From positions 1 through 47,448 of IMG/VR virus record IMGVR_UViG_3300036818_000041: 47,448 bases of DNA; one strand, written 5' to 3'. The stretch is from a virus. Positions 23,066-30,268 of the stretch are shown piece after piece. Within the stretch, counting starts at the first letter, position 1. Every line of letters starts with the position of its first letter. Below the pieces are notes generated by a model. It saw only the letters and a program-made list of their open reading frames with translations. It was not told the origin of the DNA and searched no databases. Both the position numbers and the translations under genes were made by a program.

Positions 23066-25714
23066 CTAACGGTGAAGAGCAGTGTTGAGTGTACTGACTG
23101 GTATGCCTAGTGAGTCAGCGATCTCTGCCTGTGTGTAGCCTGATGCTAGCCTAGCCTTAGCTATAGCCAGCTTAGACGCAGTCATTACAGTAGCTGCTCT
23201 CGGTGTGGCTAGCTTACGTACACGATCAGCATCTGCATTCTCAAGGATCTGACTAAGCTTACTGCCACTGATTGCGCCCTGTTGGATCGCCTTCCATTCG
23301 CTATCTGTTATCTCTACTTGATTCTTCTTAGCACCTACCCGATCACGGGCGGCGGTGAGTGCTTGGCCCTTGACCTTCTTAAGATCGGCGGCATCCATAC
23401 CGGGATTATCCTGGCGCTTGGCCGTGACTACTGCATTAGCAATCAGTTGTGCTTGACGTTCGAGTGGCTTGTTCTTAAGGGCAAGGTTAAGCTTGGCATT
23501 GAGTGATGCCACCTCTGAGTGGTACGTCCGCTTAGCAGTAGGTGAGTACCGCATGCTGCCCGTTGAGAAGGCGGACTTGCGTGCACTGTTAGCCAGGGTC
23601 TTCATTGCATTCGAGTGGTCTGCATAGATGTTCTCTATGGGCATACCACTAGACAATGACCTGGCGTCCTTGGCCTCTGCTAGCTTAGTGGATGATGAGG
23701 TACGGACAATCGTTCTGCCCTTGGCATCCTTGAATGACTCACCTGTTTCTTCATAGACTTTCTCACCTGTCGCTGGGTTAATAGCGCCACCCTTTGATGC
23801 AGGCCTTAGTCTACGTTCTGGAACCCTGATCTCTGAACTGGCTCTTGATACGATGGTAGATGCACCAGCAAGACGGCCAGTAGAACCGCGACCCTGATAC
23901 TTCTCTTTCAGTGAAGCAATTCCGTTGTCGAGATAAGACTGCTTATAGTTCAGGTTGTGTTTCTCAGCATCAATCACAACCATTGAATGACGAACTGCTC
24001 GAGCAAGCTCGTCAGGCTTAGCGCCCTTAATCGACATATCAGTGATCAGGTTTGAAACATCACCCATCTGTTGCTGCTTAGCGCGAGAGGTGATCGTCTT
24101 CATTCCTGTATGAGCAGGATACATCTCTTTGGGATCGAAGTCTTTCAGGCCACTCAATGGTGCAGAGGTCTTAACTTCTCTCTTGTTGTTCGGGATGACG
24201 AGAACTGTGTCGCCATCAAAGTCGGCACCTGACAAACGTTCAGCAATCTTGGGATGAATGCCAATGGCGTCGATAGCATTGCCGAGTGCTGCCCTTGATT
24301 CGGCATGCTTGTTGTTTACTGTAGCTTCAGGTATCTCGAAAGGCCCACCATGAGGGAAGCGAACTAGCGCGACCTTTTCACCATTACGGTAATTAGGCGC
24401 GTAGACTTCCCCTTCTTTCAAGGTCTCGATAGGAAGGATGACATGCGTTCCTTGCCGAGGAAGTGCTGCTGCCTTGAGATGCACTGAAGCTGAGTCAGCG
24501 CTATCTGCGAACTTCTCAAGCAAAGCTTTCTTTACGACAGGGTTGGTGAGACGCATGATCTCATTAAGCTCATCCTTGCGTGAAGCCAACGCAAGATCGA
24601 GCTGTCGCTTAGCCAGAGCAGTGCTCTGCTTCGACAAGACCTGACTAGACAGACTGCGAGACCAGTCTTTCCAGTCGCCTTCTTCGTTCACGATGTTCAT
24701 TGGCGAAAGCTTGCGCTTACCTGAGGAATCCAGGTAATGCCTTTGACGAACAGTAGAACCGAAAGGATTGTCTTCGTCCTTCTGTACTTTCATGACATCA
24801 AGCTTATTGCCTGTGTCGTGTTTGTTCGTGTTGAACAGCAGATCTACCCCATGAGGCAGATCGTTCTTGTACATCGCCATGCCTTTGAGGTAGTGTGTTC
24901 CATCGACGGCGATGCGTACTTGTGCGTACCGAGCTGAACCCAGCGAAATGTCTTTCACACCAGGACGCACATAGATGACCCCATCTGCTTTGGTTCCACC
25001 TTGTTCGGCGTAACGAATACCAATGCGGCTGGAGTCAACGTTTCGAGGCGGCTCTATACCTAGATAGGTATGACCGCCGTCTTCACTGTACGCAGCGATC
25101 GATTTGATCTTGGTTGGATTCTTGACGATGTCGACGTACTTGGTTCCGGGCGGAGCAAGAACCTTGATGGTCGTCTTCTTGCCCGTGCCTAGTTGAGCGA
25201 CCTGAACGTTGTGTAGTTCATAGCCTTCTTCACGGAGCACAGCAGCCGCAGTCGAAAGCCTTGTATTGGTAATGCCGAGATGATTCTCGGTGCCTGCACC
25301 AATGTCCAGATAACCGTCTTTGCCTATCTTGTCTCGAAGAAGGTTCGACGTAGTGATCAGAATGTCTTTCTTGTCTGCCTGAGATGGATCAAGCAATGCA
25401 CGAACTGTTGATTCGTTGACCTTCATACGCTGACCGATAGCCGTGTTCGACATGCCTTTTGCCTTAAGCCTCACGGCTTGGGCAGCATCGGCGGCACGAG
25501 TTTCGTTCTTGGCAATTGCACGAGCAGCTCTGAGTGCAGTTGTCGTTGTCCCAAAGCCTGCTGCTATCTGAATCTCAGACAGACCTTTGGCTTTGAGACT
25601 TTCGACATAACTCAGAAAGCCACGACTTTGTTCGACACTTTCACCAGAACCCCACGGATAGCGGCCAGATCGGCGAAGAACTCCGTAGTGAAACAGTTCA
25701 GCTGTACCGACCAC
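23066..25714 (-). CDS. Candidate single-chain DPBB RNA polymerase (DFDGD motif)
   Basis: An 882-residue protein. The sequence RLSGADFDGDTVLVIPN puts a DFDGD motif at residues 498-502, the metal-binding signature of the beta-prime double-psi beta-barrel (NADFDGD in cellular RNAP) and of YonO, crAss-like and QDE-1 single-chain enzymes. Upstream, VRFPHGGPFEIPEATVNNKH (451-470) fits the strand set before the catalytic loop, and DGTHYLKGMAMYKNDLPHG (271-289) contains a Lys-Gly that could belong to the second barrel. Helix-turn-helix-like segments lie at about 43-68 and 87-108 and at the C-terminus (YTQAEIADSLGIPVSTLN). The N-terminal LFHYGVLRRSGRYPWGSGE motif is common in phage proteins. It could transcribe phage genes, or make RNA on ssDNA or RNA templates. 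Activity is inferred from motifs only. Confidence 0.65.
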   Translation of the reverse strand: MVGTAELFHYGVLRRSGRYPWGSGESVEQSRGFLSYVESLKAKGLSEIQIAAGFGTTTTALRAARAIAKNETRAADAAQAVRLKAKGMSNTAIGQRMKVNESTVRALLDPSQADKKDILITTSNLLRDKIGKDGYLDIGAGTENHLGITNTRLSTAAAVLREEGYELHNVQVAQLGTGKKTTIKVLAPPGTKYVDIVKNPTKIKSIAAYSEDGGHTYLGIEPPRNVDSSRIGIRYAEQGGTKADGVIYVRPGVKDISLGSARYAQVRIAVDGTHYLKGMAMYKNDLPHGVDLLFNTNKHDTGNKLDVMKVQKDEDNPFGSTVRQRHYLDSSGKRKLSPMNIVNEEGDWKDWSRSLSSQVLSKQSTALAKRQLDLALASRKDELNEIMRLTNPVVKKALLEKFADSADSASVHLKAAALPRQGTHVILPIETLKEGEVYAPNYRNGEKVALVRFPHGGPFEIPEATVNNKHAESRAALGNAIDAIGIHPKIAERLSGADFDGDTVLVIPNNKREVKTSAPLSGLKDFDPKEMYPAHTGMKTITSRAKQQQMGDVSNLITDMSIKGAKPDELARAVRHSMVVIDAEKHNLNYKQSYLDNGIASLKEKYQGRGSTGRLAGASTIVSRASSEIRVPERRLRPASKGGAINPATGEKVYEETGESFKDAKGRTIVRTSSSTKLAEAKDARSLSSGMPIENIYADHSNAMKTLANSARKSAFSTGSMRYSPTAKRTYHSEVASLNAKLNLALKNKPLERQAQLIANAVVTAKRQDNPGMDAADLKKVKGQALTAARDRVGAKKNQVEITDSEWKAIQQGAISGSKLSQILENADADRVRKLATPRAATVMTASKLAIAKARLASGYTQAEIADSLGIPVSTLNTALHR

Positions 25715-26269
25715 TTATCCACCCACCTTAAGATTCTCGATGAATTGATCGAACACGATGATCTTGCTCATGATGTGAGCGATGTCGTTGATGTCTGGCT
25801 CGATGATCACAACTTCGTCATTTTGGTAGATGCGAAGCTCAATACCAATCTCACCAGGCTTGTGTGCATACTCGAGACAGAACAACGCTGCGTAGATCTC
25901 GAGCTGATGCATCGATCCGTTGATGATGCCAGTCTTCAAGTCATGAACACGCAAGTGATTTCTCGAGAAAGAAATAGCATCAGCTGTCCCATAACAATTT
26001 GGCGAATAGAACAGAATTTGCTCAGTCATCATACGGAAACCGATTGCGTCGTTCACGTACATGTTCAGCGTCTTGCTGGAACGCGGCAACTTGATGCCGA
26101 GTCTGATGGCGTTGTGCGCAAAGGCGTGAAGCTCGGTGCCTCTCCTAGCTGCCTGTGCGTTGGTGTACGCTTCTGTCAGTTTCTCGGTGTCGTAGTTTAT
26201 CCAGTGATACTTGCTGGCGCTGAGAAAAGCGTGCTGGCCCACGAGATCGAAGTGCGAGTTGAAGTTCAT
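25715..26269 (-). CDS. Cas4/RecB-like PD-(D/E)XK exonuclease
   Basis: A 184-residue nuclease candidate. Near the N-terminus HAFLSASKYHWINYD and an RGTELHAFAHNAIRLG helix (with the conserved His), then YGTADAISFSRNHLRVHDLK gives the catalytic Asp and the D-x-K motif (VHDLKTG), followed by HQLEIYAALFCLEY, the QLxxYA motif of RecB/Cas4-type enzymes. Such phage nucleases process DNA ends in recombination or replication. The gene starts 125 nt inside the end of the previous nuclease ORF and ends 1 nt before the RNA-polymerase-like gene. No Cys cluster for an iron-sulfur centre is evident. Confidence 0.75.
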   Translation of the reverse strand: MNFNSHFDLVGQHAFLSASKYHWINYDTEKLTEAYTNAQAARRGTELHAFAHNAIRLGIKLPRSSKTLNMYVNDAIGFRMMTEQILFYSPNCYGTADAISFSRNHLRVHDLKTGIINGSMHQLEIYAALFCLEYAHKPGEIGIELRIYQNDEVVIIEPDINDIAHIMSKIIVFDQFIENLKVGG

Positions 26270-26537
26270 GCAAGACGTCTCTCTCGTTAGTGGGATTAAT
26301 GAAAGCCGCGAAAGACATGGCGTCCATCAAATCCACGTAGTACCCCTGATTTGGCTGAGTCCTTGATCTAGATCCGGCCTTGCATTCGAGAGCAGCCCAC
26401 GTTTCTCGCCAGAGGATCAGCAAGTCGGGAATGCCCTGAAGATAGTTCGCATCTCCTTTGACGATGAGACACCCGGGAAACATCTTCCGGAGTTTGCGGA
26501 TTAGCTCACGCTGGAATTTGCTCTCGATCTGATTCAC
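26145..26537 (-). CDS. VRR-NUC-like PD-(D/E)XK endonuclease
   Basis: A 130-residue frame whose first about 97 residues match a small phage nuclease: ESKFQRELIRKLRKMFPGC, VKGDANYLQGIPDLLILW (catalytic Asp in GIPD), and ALECKAGSR (E-x-K), then QPNQGYYVDLMDAMSFAAF. This order is that of VRR-NUC or Holliday-junction-resolvase-like enzymes. The last 32 residues overlap the next gene by 125 nt and look non-conserved, so the ancestral stop may have been lost. The start is uncertain: the GTG at 26537 directly abuts AAGGAG, so initiation may occur a few codons later, possibly at a rare codon. First gene after the promoter at 26732-26757. Confidence 0.7.
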   Translation of the reverse strand: MNQIESKFQRELIRKLRKMFPGCLIVKGDANYLQGIPDLLILWRETWAALECKAGSRSRTQPNQGYYVDLMDAMSFAAFINPTNERDVLHELQLALRSRGPARFSQRQQVSLDKLRHRETDRSVHQRTGS

Positions 26538-26731
26538 CTCCTTGAATGGTGGTCTGGACCGCCTCTAGCACCCCAATACTGGAGACGGTCCAGACGACAA
26601 ACGTGATGAGCTCTCTATCGCTTCCCTCGCACTAGGCTTATGTCAGAGCATTGCGCATCACCTGCCTCACGAAAGACAAGAGGACGTGTACTAATCTGGC
26701 AACGATTAGCATGCGTTCTCTACTTCCTTCT

Positions 26732-26757
26732 ATTATAGGCCATGTTTTTTTCGCGAG
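26732..26757 (-). promoter_or_regulatory. Promoter-like element A
   Basis: Minus strand: TATAAT (26732-26737) preceded by exactly 18 nt beginning CGCGAA. The same block with identical spacing occurs at 42085-42111 and 42530-42555, and with TATAAC at 40847-40872. Shared bases are CGCGAA, two A/T-rich positions, AC at block positions 11-12, then a G/C pair before the -10. It would drive the nuclease and RNA-polymerase-like operon, with a leader of about 190 nt. Confidence 0.7.
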
Positions 26758-26768
26758 TTGGACATTTG
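26756..26768 (+). repeat. 13-bp repeat AGTTGGACATTTG, left copy
   Basis: Inverted partner at 27093-27105. A shortened form, AAGTGGACAT, lies at 26825. This copy abuts the upstream edge of promoter element A, so it could be a binding site for a regulator or replication protein. Confidence 0.6.
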
Positions 26769-27092
26769 GGCGCAAACAGGATTCCCCTTGGAGTGAAGTT
26801 GCGCTCATTCGCAAACAGACACGAAAGTGGACATAATTCAATCCGGACAAAAGGGATTCCGCTCGAAGCGAAACGACATTTCCAGGCAAACCGGGCATGA
26901 AATGTGCGCTTGTGCGACTTTTTTTTGTAAAAGACTTTAAATTTGTGTTAAACTCGTAATCCCCTTATATTATTACTATTACTATTACTATAAGAAGAAA
27001 ACTAGCACAAGTAGCACAAACACAGATTGACCTGGGGAAACTAGCGTAAGAAAATTACGCAAAAGTAGCACACTGTGCGGTTTTTAATCGCG

Positions 27093-27105
27093 CAAATGTC
27101 CAACT
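27093..27105 (-). repeat. 13-bp repeat AGTTGGACATTTG, right inverted copy
   Basis: Exact inverted copy of 26756-26768, located immediately beyond the helicase stop codon, so that the pair brackets the whole intergenic region. Confidence 0.6.
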
Positions 27106-27109
27106 TGTC

Positions 27110-28258
27110 CTACTCCATTCCCGCTATCTGTTTCATCCCTTTTGTCTCATTGAACACGCGTTTTTCAGAAAGCGCACAAAAAAGCGCACAATCGATCAGG
27201 CTAGAGGACCTCAGAATGTAGTATCTGAGATCTGTGTATGGCGTATTTAGCCTATCGATGCGGCCCTTTGCCTGCTCCACAGCACGGTAAGAATAGTTCA
27301 TCGAGTAGAATGCCATCGTATCTGTCTCTATGCAGTTCCATCCTTCCGCCCCCGCGGCGTACTGCACGAGGTAGATCCACTCGTCTCCTTCAGGTATCGG
27401 CTGATGTTTGTGACCATTCCATTCAGCCACAGTTGTGCCGATGTTGCGAAGGCTCTCCAACTCGTAATCGAAGTTGTAGAAGACAATGAGTCTTGGATGC
27501 ACGACAAGGAGATTGCGAATAGCCTCAAGTCTCGACGAATCCGAATTGACGACTCTTCGCATGAGGCTGAAAAGTTCTGAAACGTTCTGGATAGGTCGTT
27601 GCTCAAGATAGTTCCATCTCCTCTTCCATACCGTGTCGAACAGTTCCTTGTCGTAGCTGACAAACACGTCCTCCTGATGCCTGACGGTTTTCCGCTCGTA
27701 TGGCATCTCGACAAGGATGCTGTGAAGGTAATCTGCCAGCTTGTGGGTTCCAAGAATTCGCTCAACCTTCGGGTACTTAGCGAATCGGCTGAAGACCACA
27801 TGCTCCCTCACGAACTCTGTCCGGTTCTTATAGAAGCCGTTGGCAATGAAGACCGGTATGTAGTCCAGCCATGTGTCACCAGGCGTAGCACTCAGCAAGA
27901 TCCACTGATTGGTCTTGGTCACCTGCAGGAACGCTTTGACCCATACTCCTGATCCCACCACTCTCTGCTCGTCGAAGATGAAGAATGCATTCTCCACGTC
28001 CTCGTAGTCCAGCAAGTTGTTCCACGAGTCGACCACCACGTCTACGCCGTACAGTTTTGCCTCTGCTTGCCAGTCGCCGCTGTCCCGCTTCTTCGCCGTT
28101 GTGATCACATACAAGGCGGTCCAAGGCGCAAGTGTGATGTAGTACGCCATGGCCGTTCTGGTCTTGCCTGTGCCTGTGCCTCCCTTGAGAATGTTGCCAT
28201 TACTCAGCTCATTCACCGCCTTCTGCTGATGCGGCATGAGTGGTGGGTTGACTATCAT
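27110..28258 (-). CDS. SNF2/DEAD-like superfamily 2 helicase
   Basis: A 382-residue SF2 ATPase. Motif I GGTGTGKT (residues 26-33) follows a Q-type MPHQQKAVNEL; motif II is FIFDEQR (DEQR at 96-99); motif III is LLSATPGDTW (123-126 SATP). The second lobe shows LIVFYNFDYELESL, VQYAAGAEGWNC and motif VI EQAKGRIDRL (about 328-337), then LRYYILRSSSLIDCALF. This is the compact SNF2-like helicase common in phage replication modules. ATG at 28258 follows CGGAGG; the GTG eight codons upstream is less likely. It is the last gene before the intergenic region. Confidence 0.9.
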   Translation of the reverse strand: MIVNPPLMPHQQKAVNELSNGNILKGGTGTGKTRTAMAYYITLAPWTALYVITTAKKRDSGDWQAEAKLYGVDVVVDSWNNLLDYEDVENAFFIFDEQRVVGSGVWVKAFLQVTKTNQWILLSATPGDTWLDYIPVFIANGFYKNRTEFVREHVVFSRFAKYPKVERILGTHKLADYLHSILVEMPYERKTVRHQEDVFVSYDKELFDTVWKRRWNYLEQRPIQNVSELFSLMRRVVNSDSSRLEAIRNLLVVHPRLIVFYNFDYELESLRNIGTTVAEWNGHKHQPIPEGDEWIYLVQYAAGAEGWNCIETDTMAFYSMNYSYRAVEQAKGRIDRLNTPYTDLRYYILRSSSLIDCALFCALSEKRVFNETKGMKQIAGME

Positions 28259-28290
28259 GATCCTCCGAAACAAATAGGGCACGTTTAACC

Positions 28291-28323
28291 GAGGCGGGGG
28301 GCCATTTCTGACCCCCCAACCTC
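28291..28323 (-). terminator. G/C hairpin between the 107-residue gene and the helicase
   Basis: Minus strand GAGG-TT-GGGGGG pairs with CCCCCC-G-CCTC around a short loop containing GAAAT. No U-run follows. Similar in design and sequence to the hairpin at 22737-22764. It may attenuate transcription into the helicase gene. Confidence 0.5.
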
Positions 28324-28332
28324 AGCATCTGC

Positions 28333-28656
28333 CTAGCTGGTCTTCGTCTTGCTGCCGTTCCCGGTCTTCGCCGCGACTTCCGCGTCCTTCGCCGCTGCTT
28401 CGTCTGCCGGGTTGCCCGCCGGATCCATGGCCGGCTGACTCACTGCCGTCGGGTCTCCCTCGGGCTCCGGGATCGGCTGGGCCGTCTTGACCGCGGCCAC
28501 CGCCTCCTCGCTGCGTGCGTCCTGCACCCGGCTGTTGTGCCACACCAGGTCCGCGAGACGGTGCATATCCTCCATGAAGCTGTCGAAGGTCTCGTGCTTG
28601 TTCGCAATGGCGGTCAGGTCGTTGTGGGTGACTGGGCTGACGTTGTCCAGGGACAT
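28333..28656 (-). CDS. Small protein with acidic disordered C-terminus
   Basis: A 107-residue protein. ATG at 28656 (MSLDNVSPVTHNDLTAIANK) is preferred over the TTG eleven codons upstream. Residues 1-60 are helical (FDSFMEDMHRLADLVWHNSR), and the rest is Pro/Ala/Glu/Gly/Lys-rich and probably disordered. No recognised family or enzymatic motif. It lies between the 105-residue protein and the helicase in the replication region, so an accessory role there is possible. Confidence 0.6.
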   Translation of the reverse strand: MSLDNVSPVTHNDLTAIANKHETFDSFMEDMHRLADLVWHNSRVQDARSEEAVAAVKTAQPIPEPEGDPTAVSQPAMDPAGNPADEAAAKDAEVAAKTGNGSKTKTS

Positions 28657-28697
28657 TCTGTTGTTCCTTCTTGTGTTGAGGTTCTGCAAGGGGATGA

Positions 28698-29015
28698 TCA
28701 GGTTACGAGATGGACGTCTTCTGGGCTAGGAACAATGTACTCGAGCATATCGCCAAGTTGCATCGGATAAGACGAGATGTATAGTTCATTCTCGTCCTTG
28801 TCGTAGGCGACTACGTGAAGATAGTGTACACCTACCACAATCTTCTTGTACTGAATTACGTCGTTTGGCTTTACTGAGTATCTCTTCCGTTTCAGTTCAC
28901 GGCCTCGTCGGTCGTAGGCGATCACATCGACATGCACCATAGTCGCTATGATGCGTCTAGCCTCTTCGACGGCTTTCTGCTGAGCATATGACGATAGCTT
29001 ATTCAAAGTACTCAT
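28698..29015 (-). CDS. Hypothetical protein with two similar strand motifs
   Basis: A 105-residue basic/acidic mixed protein. After a helical start (LNKLSSYAQQKAVEEARRII) it has two similar segments: VHVDVIAYDRRGRELKRKRY and YLHVVAYDKDENELYISSYP, each followed by a P-(N/L)-DVI or GDML phrase. The internal duplication suggests two copies of a small beta domain. Not recognised. ATG at 29015. Confidence 0.6.
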   Translation of the reverse strand: MSTLNKLSSYAQQKAVEEARRIIATMVHVDVIAYDRRGRELKRKRYSVKPNDVIQYKKIVVGVHYLHVVAYDKDENELYISSYPMQLGDMLEYIVPSPEDVHLVT

Positions 29016-29023
29016 AGCTCCTA

Positions 29024-29257
29024 CTAGATCTTCTCAGGGAATGTTTTCAGGTGCGCATCCACCTCCTTGAGTTTATTGCGGTAGGCCTTTTCGTCGTCAG
29101 TGCCCCGGTATACGCCGGACACGTCGAACTCGATGCCGGGATTCCACAAGGCGTGAATGAGTTCCTGGCGGAATGTGGTTGCTTCGTACTGACTGAGTGT
29201 GGTGACGTCGACGTCTGCGAGCGCTACCTCTTCGCCACCTGTGCTGTTGACACCCAT
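29024..29257 (-). CDS. Hypothetical small protein
   Basis: A 77-residue protein: an acidic N-terminus (GGEEVALADVDVTTLSQYEA), a helix TTFRQELIHALWNPGIEFDV, then SGVYRGTDDEKAYRNKLKEV and a short end. The ATG at 29257 shares one base with the stop of the preceding gene (TGATG), indicating translational coupling with the Acb2-like gene. No family recognised. Confidence 0.55.
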   Translation of the reverse strand: MGVNSTGGEEVALADVDVTTLSQYEATTFRQELIHALWNPGIEFDVSGVYRGTDDEKAYRNKLKEVDAHLKTFPEKI

Positions 29258-29466
29258 CAGTTTCCTGAATCAGGCGGAGTGTATGGAGGCCGGCTGGGTT
29301 TCCAGTCAGTCTGATCTTTCTCGAGCGCTTCCTTGGTTGGCCCACACCGGGCAAGCCACATCTCGCACTCGTCCAGCTTGGTGGCGGCCAGGCTCCTTTC
29401 CCGGCTCGGTTCGTACTCCTCGAGGAGCTCACGCATCCTGGCGAAGTGGTAGGTGGGGTTCATCAT
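29257..29466 (-). CDS. Acb2/Tad1-like small helical protein (candidate signal sponge)
   Basis: A 69-residue protein. Residues 7-40 read YHFARMRELLEEYEPSRERS and then LAATKLDECEMWLARC. The P-x-RE-x-SLA-x-T-K-L-(D/E)-E-x-x-MW pattern is that of the Acb2/Tad1-type helical hairpin (SRERSLALTKLEEA-like), a fold that oligomerises and binds cyclic nucleotides to block CBASS or Thoeris. The C-terminal about 25 residues are Pro-rich. The aromatic/Ala segment after MW in known members is altered (LARC). The gene is coupled to its neighbours (ATGA/TGATG overlaps). The link is by sequence pattern and moderate; it may be only a distant relative. Confidence 0.5.
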   Translation of the reverse strand: MMNPTYHFARMRELLEEYEPSRERSLAATKLDECEMWLARCGPTKEALEKDQTDWKPSRPPYTPPDSGN

Positions 29467-29759
29467 CCTGGTACCCTTTCCCTGAAGAGAATGCCCGCGT
29501 TCTGCATTACCCTGATCGCGTTGATGGCCTGCTTCTGGGTGAGACCCGATGCCGACAGGGCAGTCAGCACTTTGTACAACGTGTCGTCGGTGTGATGTTC
29601 GGCTGGCGGATCCGTATTCTGATGTGCCTTATAAAGCGCTGCCTCCGCACTGCAATTAACGCACAGTCCAGGACCACCACAGCGGGCGATTTGAATAGGC
29701 CGGTCCTCAGAAATCATGACAGTGCCTGAGATGTGATGACCGTGTGCGGTCCAGGCCAT
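29463..29759 (-). CDS. Small protein with CGGPGLCxxC motif
   Basis: A 98-residue protein whose ATG at 29759 overlaps the preceding stop (TAATG). The N-terminal half has WTAHGHHISGT and PIQIARCGGPGLCVNCSAEA, in which the Cys residues (C-x5-C-x2-C) could bind zinc. The C-terminal half is helical: LYKVLTALSASGLTQKQAIN and AIRVMQNAGILF, resembling a small HTH-like segment. The HGHxIxGT...RCGGPGxCxxC layout is common among uncharacterised actinophage proteins. Function unknown; DNA or metal binding is possible. Confidence 0.65.
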   Translation of the reverse strand: MAWTAHGHHISGTVMISEDRPIQIARCGGPGLCVNCSAEAALYKAHQNTDPPAEHHTDDTLYKVLTALSASGLTQKQAINAIRVMQNAGILFRERVPG

Positions 29760-30268
29760 TACTCCTCCTCTGGCTCGTCGTGCATCATCACAGCCACCGC
29801 TGCACTGTCCGGCACGTCGTAGTACTTCTGCTCGAGCTCGTCCTCCCTGATCGTCACGTAGATGGACTTGAGGTAGGCCTTGACCCCGGTCTTCCCACTC
29901 ACCTCCCACTCATATGGCCTGATGATCATGTCGACGTTGACGATCTCGGCCCAGTCCAGCAAGTTGACCATGCTCTCATCGAGTGGCGTCTTGCCGTGAC
30001 CGGTGATCAGAACGATGCGAGGCGGGTTCTTGCCGAAGGCGACACTGACCTCGAGCCTTGGCTGTGGTTTGTCGCCCTCTTCCCGCGGCTGAAGGTACTT
30101 CACGTTCCAGCCATCAGCCAGCATTGCCTCCGCTTCATCGTCTTCAAGAAGCACGTTGAAGTTCCGCTTGCCCTTGGCGTTGTAAAGCCCTTCCTCTCCC
30201 GAGAAGTTGCGGAAGAGAATGCGCCGGTCTTCGAGCACGACTGGCTGCAGACGGTTGTCGCCCGCCAT
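29759..30268 (-). CDS. Putative ssDNA-binding-type protein
   Basis: A 169-residue acidic protein: VVLEDRRILFRNFSGEEGLY, NAKGKRNFNVLLEDDEAEAM, GWNVKYLQPREEGDKPQPRL, VSVAFGKNPPRIVLIT, then LLDWAEIVNVDMIIRPYEWE, VSGKTGVKAYLKSIYVTI and an acidic tail (MMHDEPEEE). The beta-rich core plus a strongly acidic C-terminal tail is the outline of phage single-stranded DNA-binding proteins, and its location in the replication block agrees. I recall close relatives in many Gram-positive phages without firm function, so the role is inferred. The tail would recruit partners such as the polymerase. Confidence 0.5.
   Translation of the reverse strand: MAGDNRLQPVVLEDRRILFRNFSGEEGLYNAKGKRNFNVLLEDDEAEAMLADGWNVKYLQPREEGDKPQPRLEVSVAFGKNPPRIVLITGHGKTPLDESMVNLLDWAEIVNVDMIIRPYEWEVSGKTGVKAYLKSIYVTIREDELEQKYYDVPDSAAVAVMMHDEPEEE

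Larger units (their letters stand above)
26538..27109. other. Intergenic control region, candidate replication origin
   Basis: The only gene-free stretch over 300 nt. It holds, from high to low coordinates, a short palindrome GCACActGTGC (27068-27078), a GCGTAA/TTACGC hairpin (27044-27060), tandem TAGCACAA units (27003-27010 and 27012-27019, with a third at 27066), an ATTACT microsatellite (26969-26993), a T8 run, degenerate direct repeats (GGATTCC near 26780 and 26855; GCAAAC x3) and a promoter. The 13-mer AGTTGGACATTTG occurs at 26756 and inverted at 27093-27105. AT-rich, repeat-rich DNA between the helicase and nuclease genes fits an origin. Short frames within it are not convincing genes. 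Confidence 0.5.

Noticed and set aside
26638-26898. An 86-codon minus-strand frame and a 61-codon plus-strand frame in the intergenic region
   Set aside because: They pass through the promoter and repeats, with no domain character and no ribosome site.
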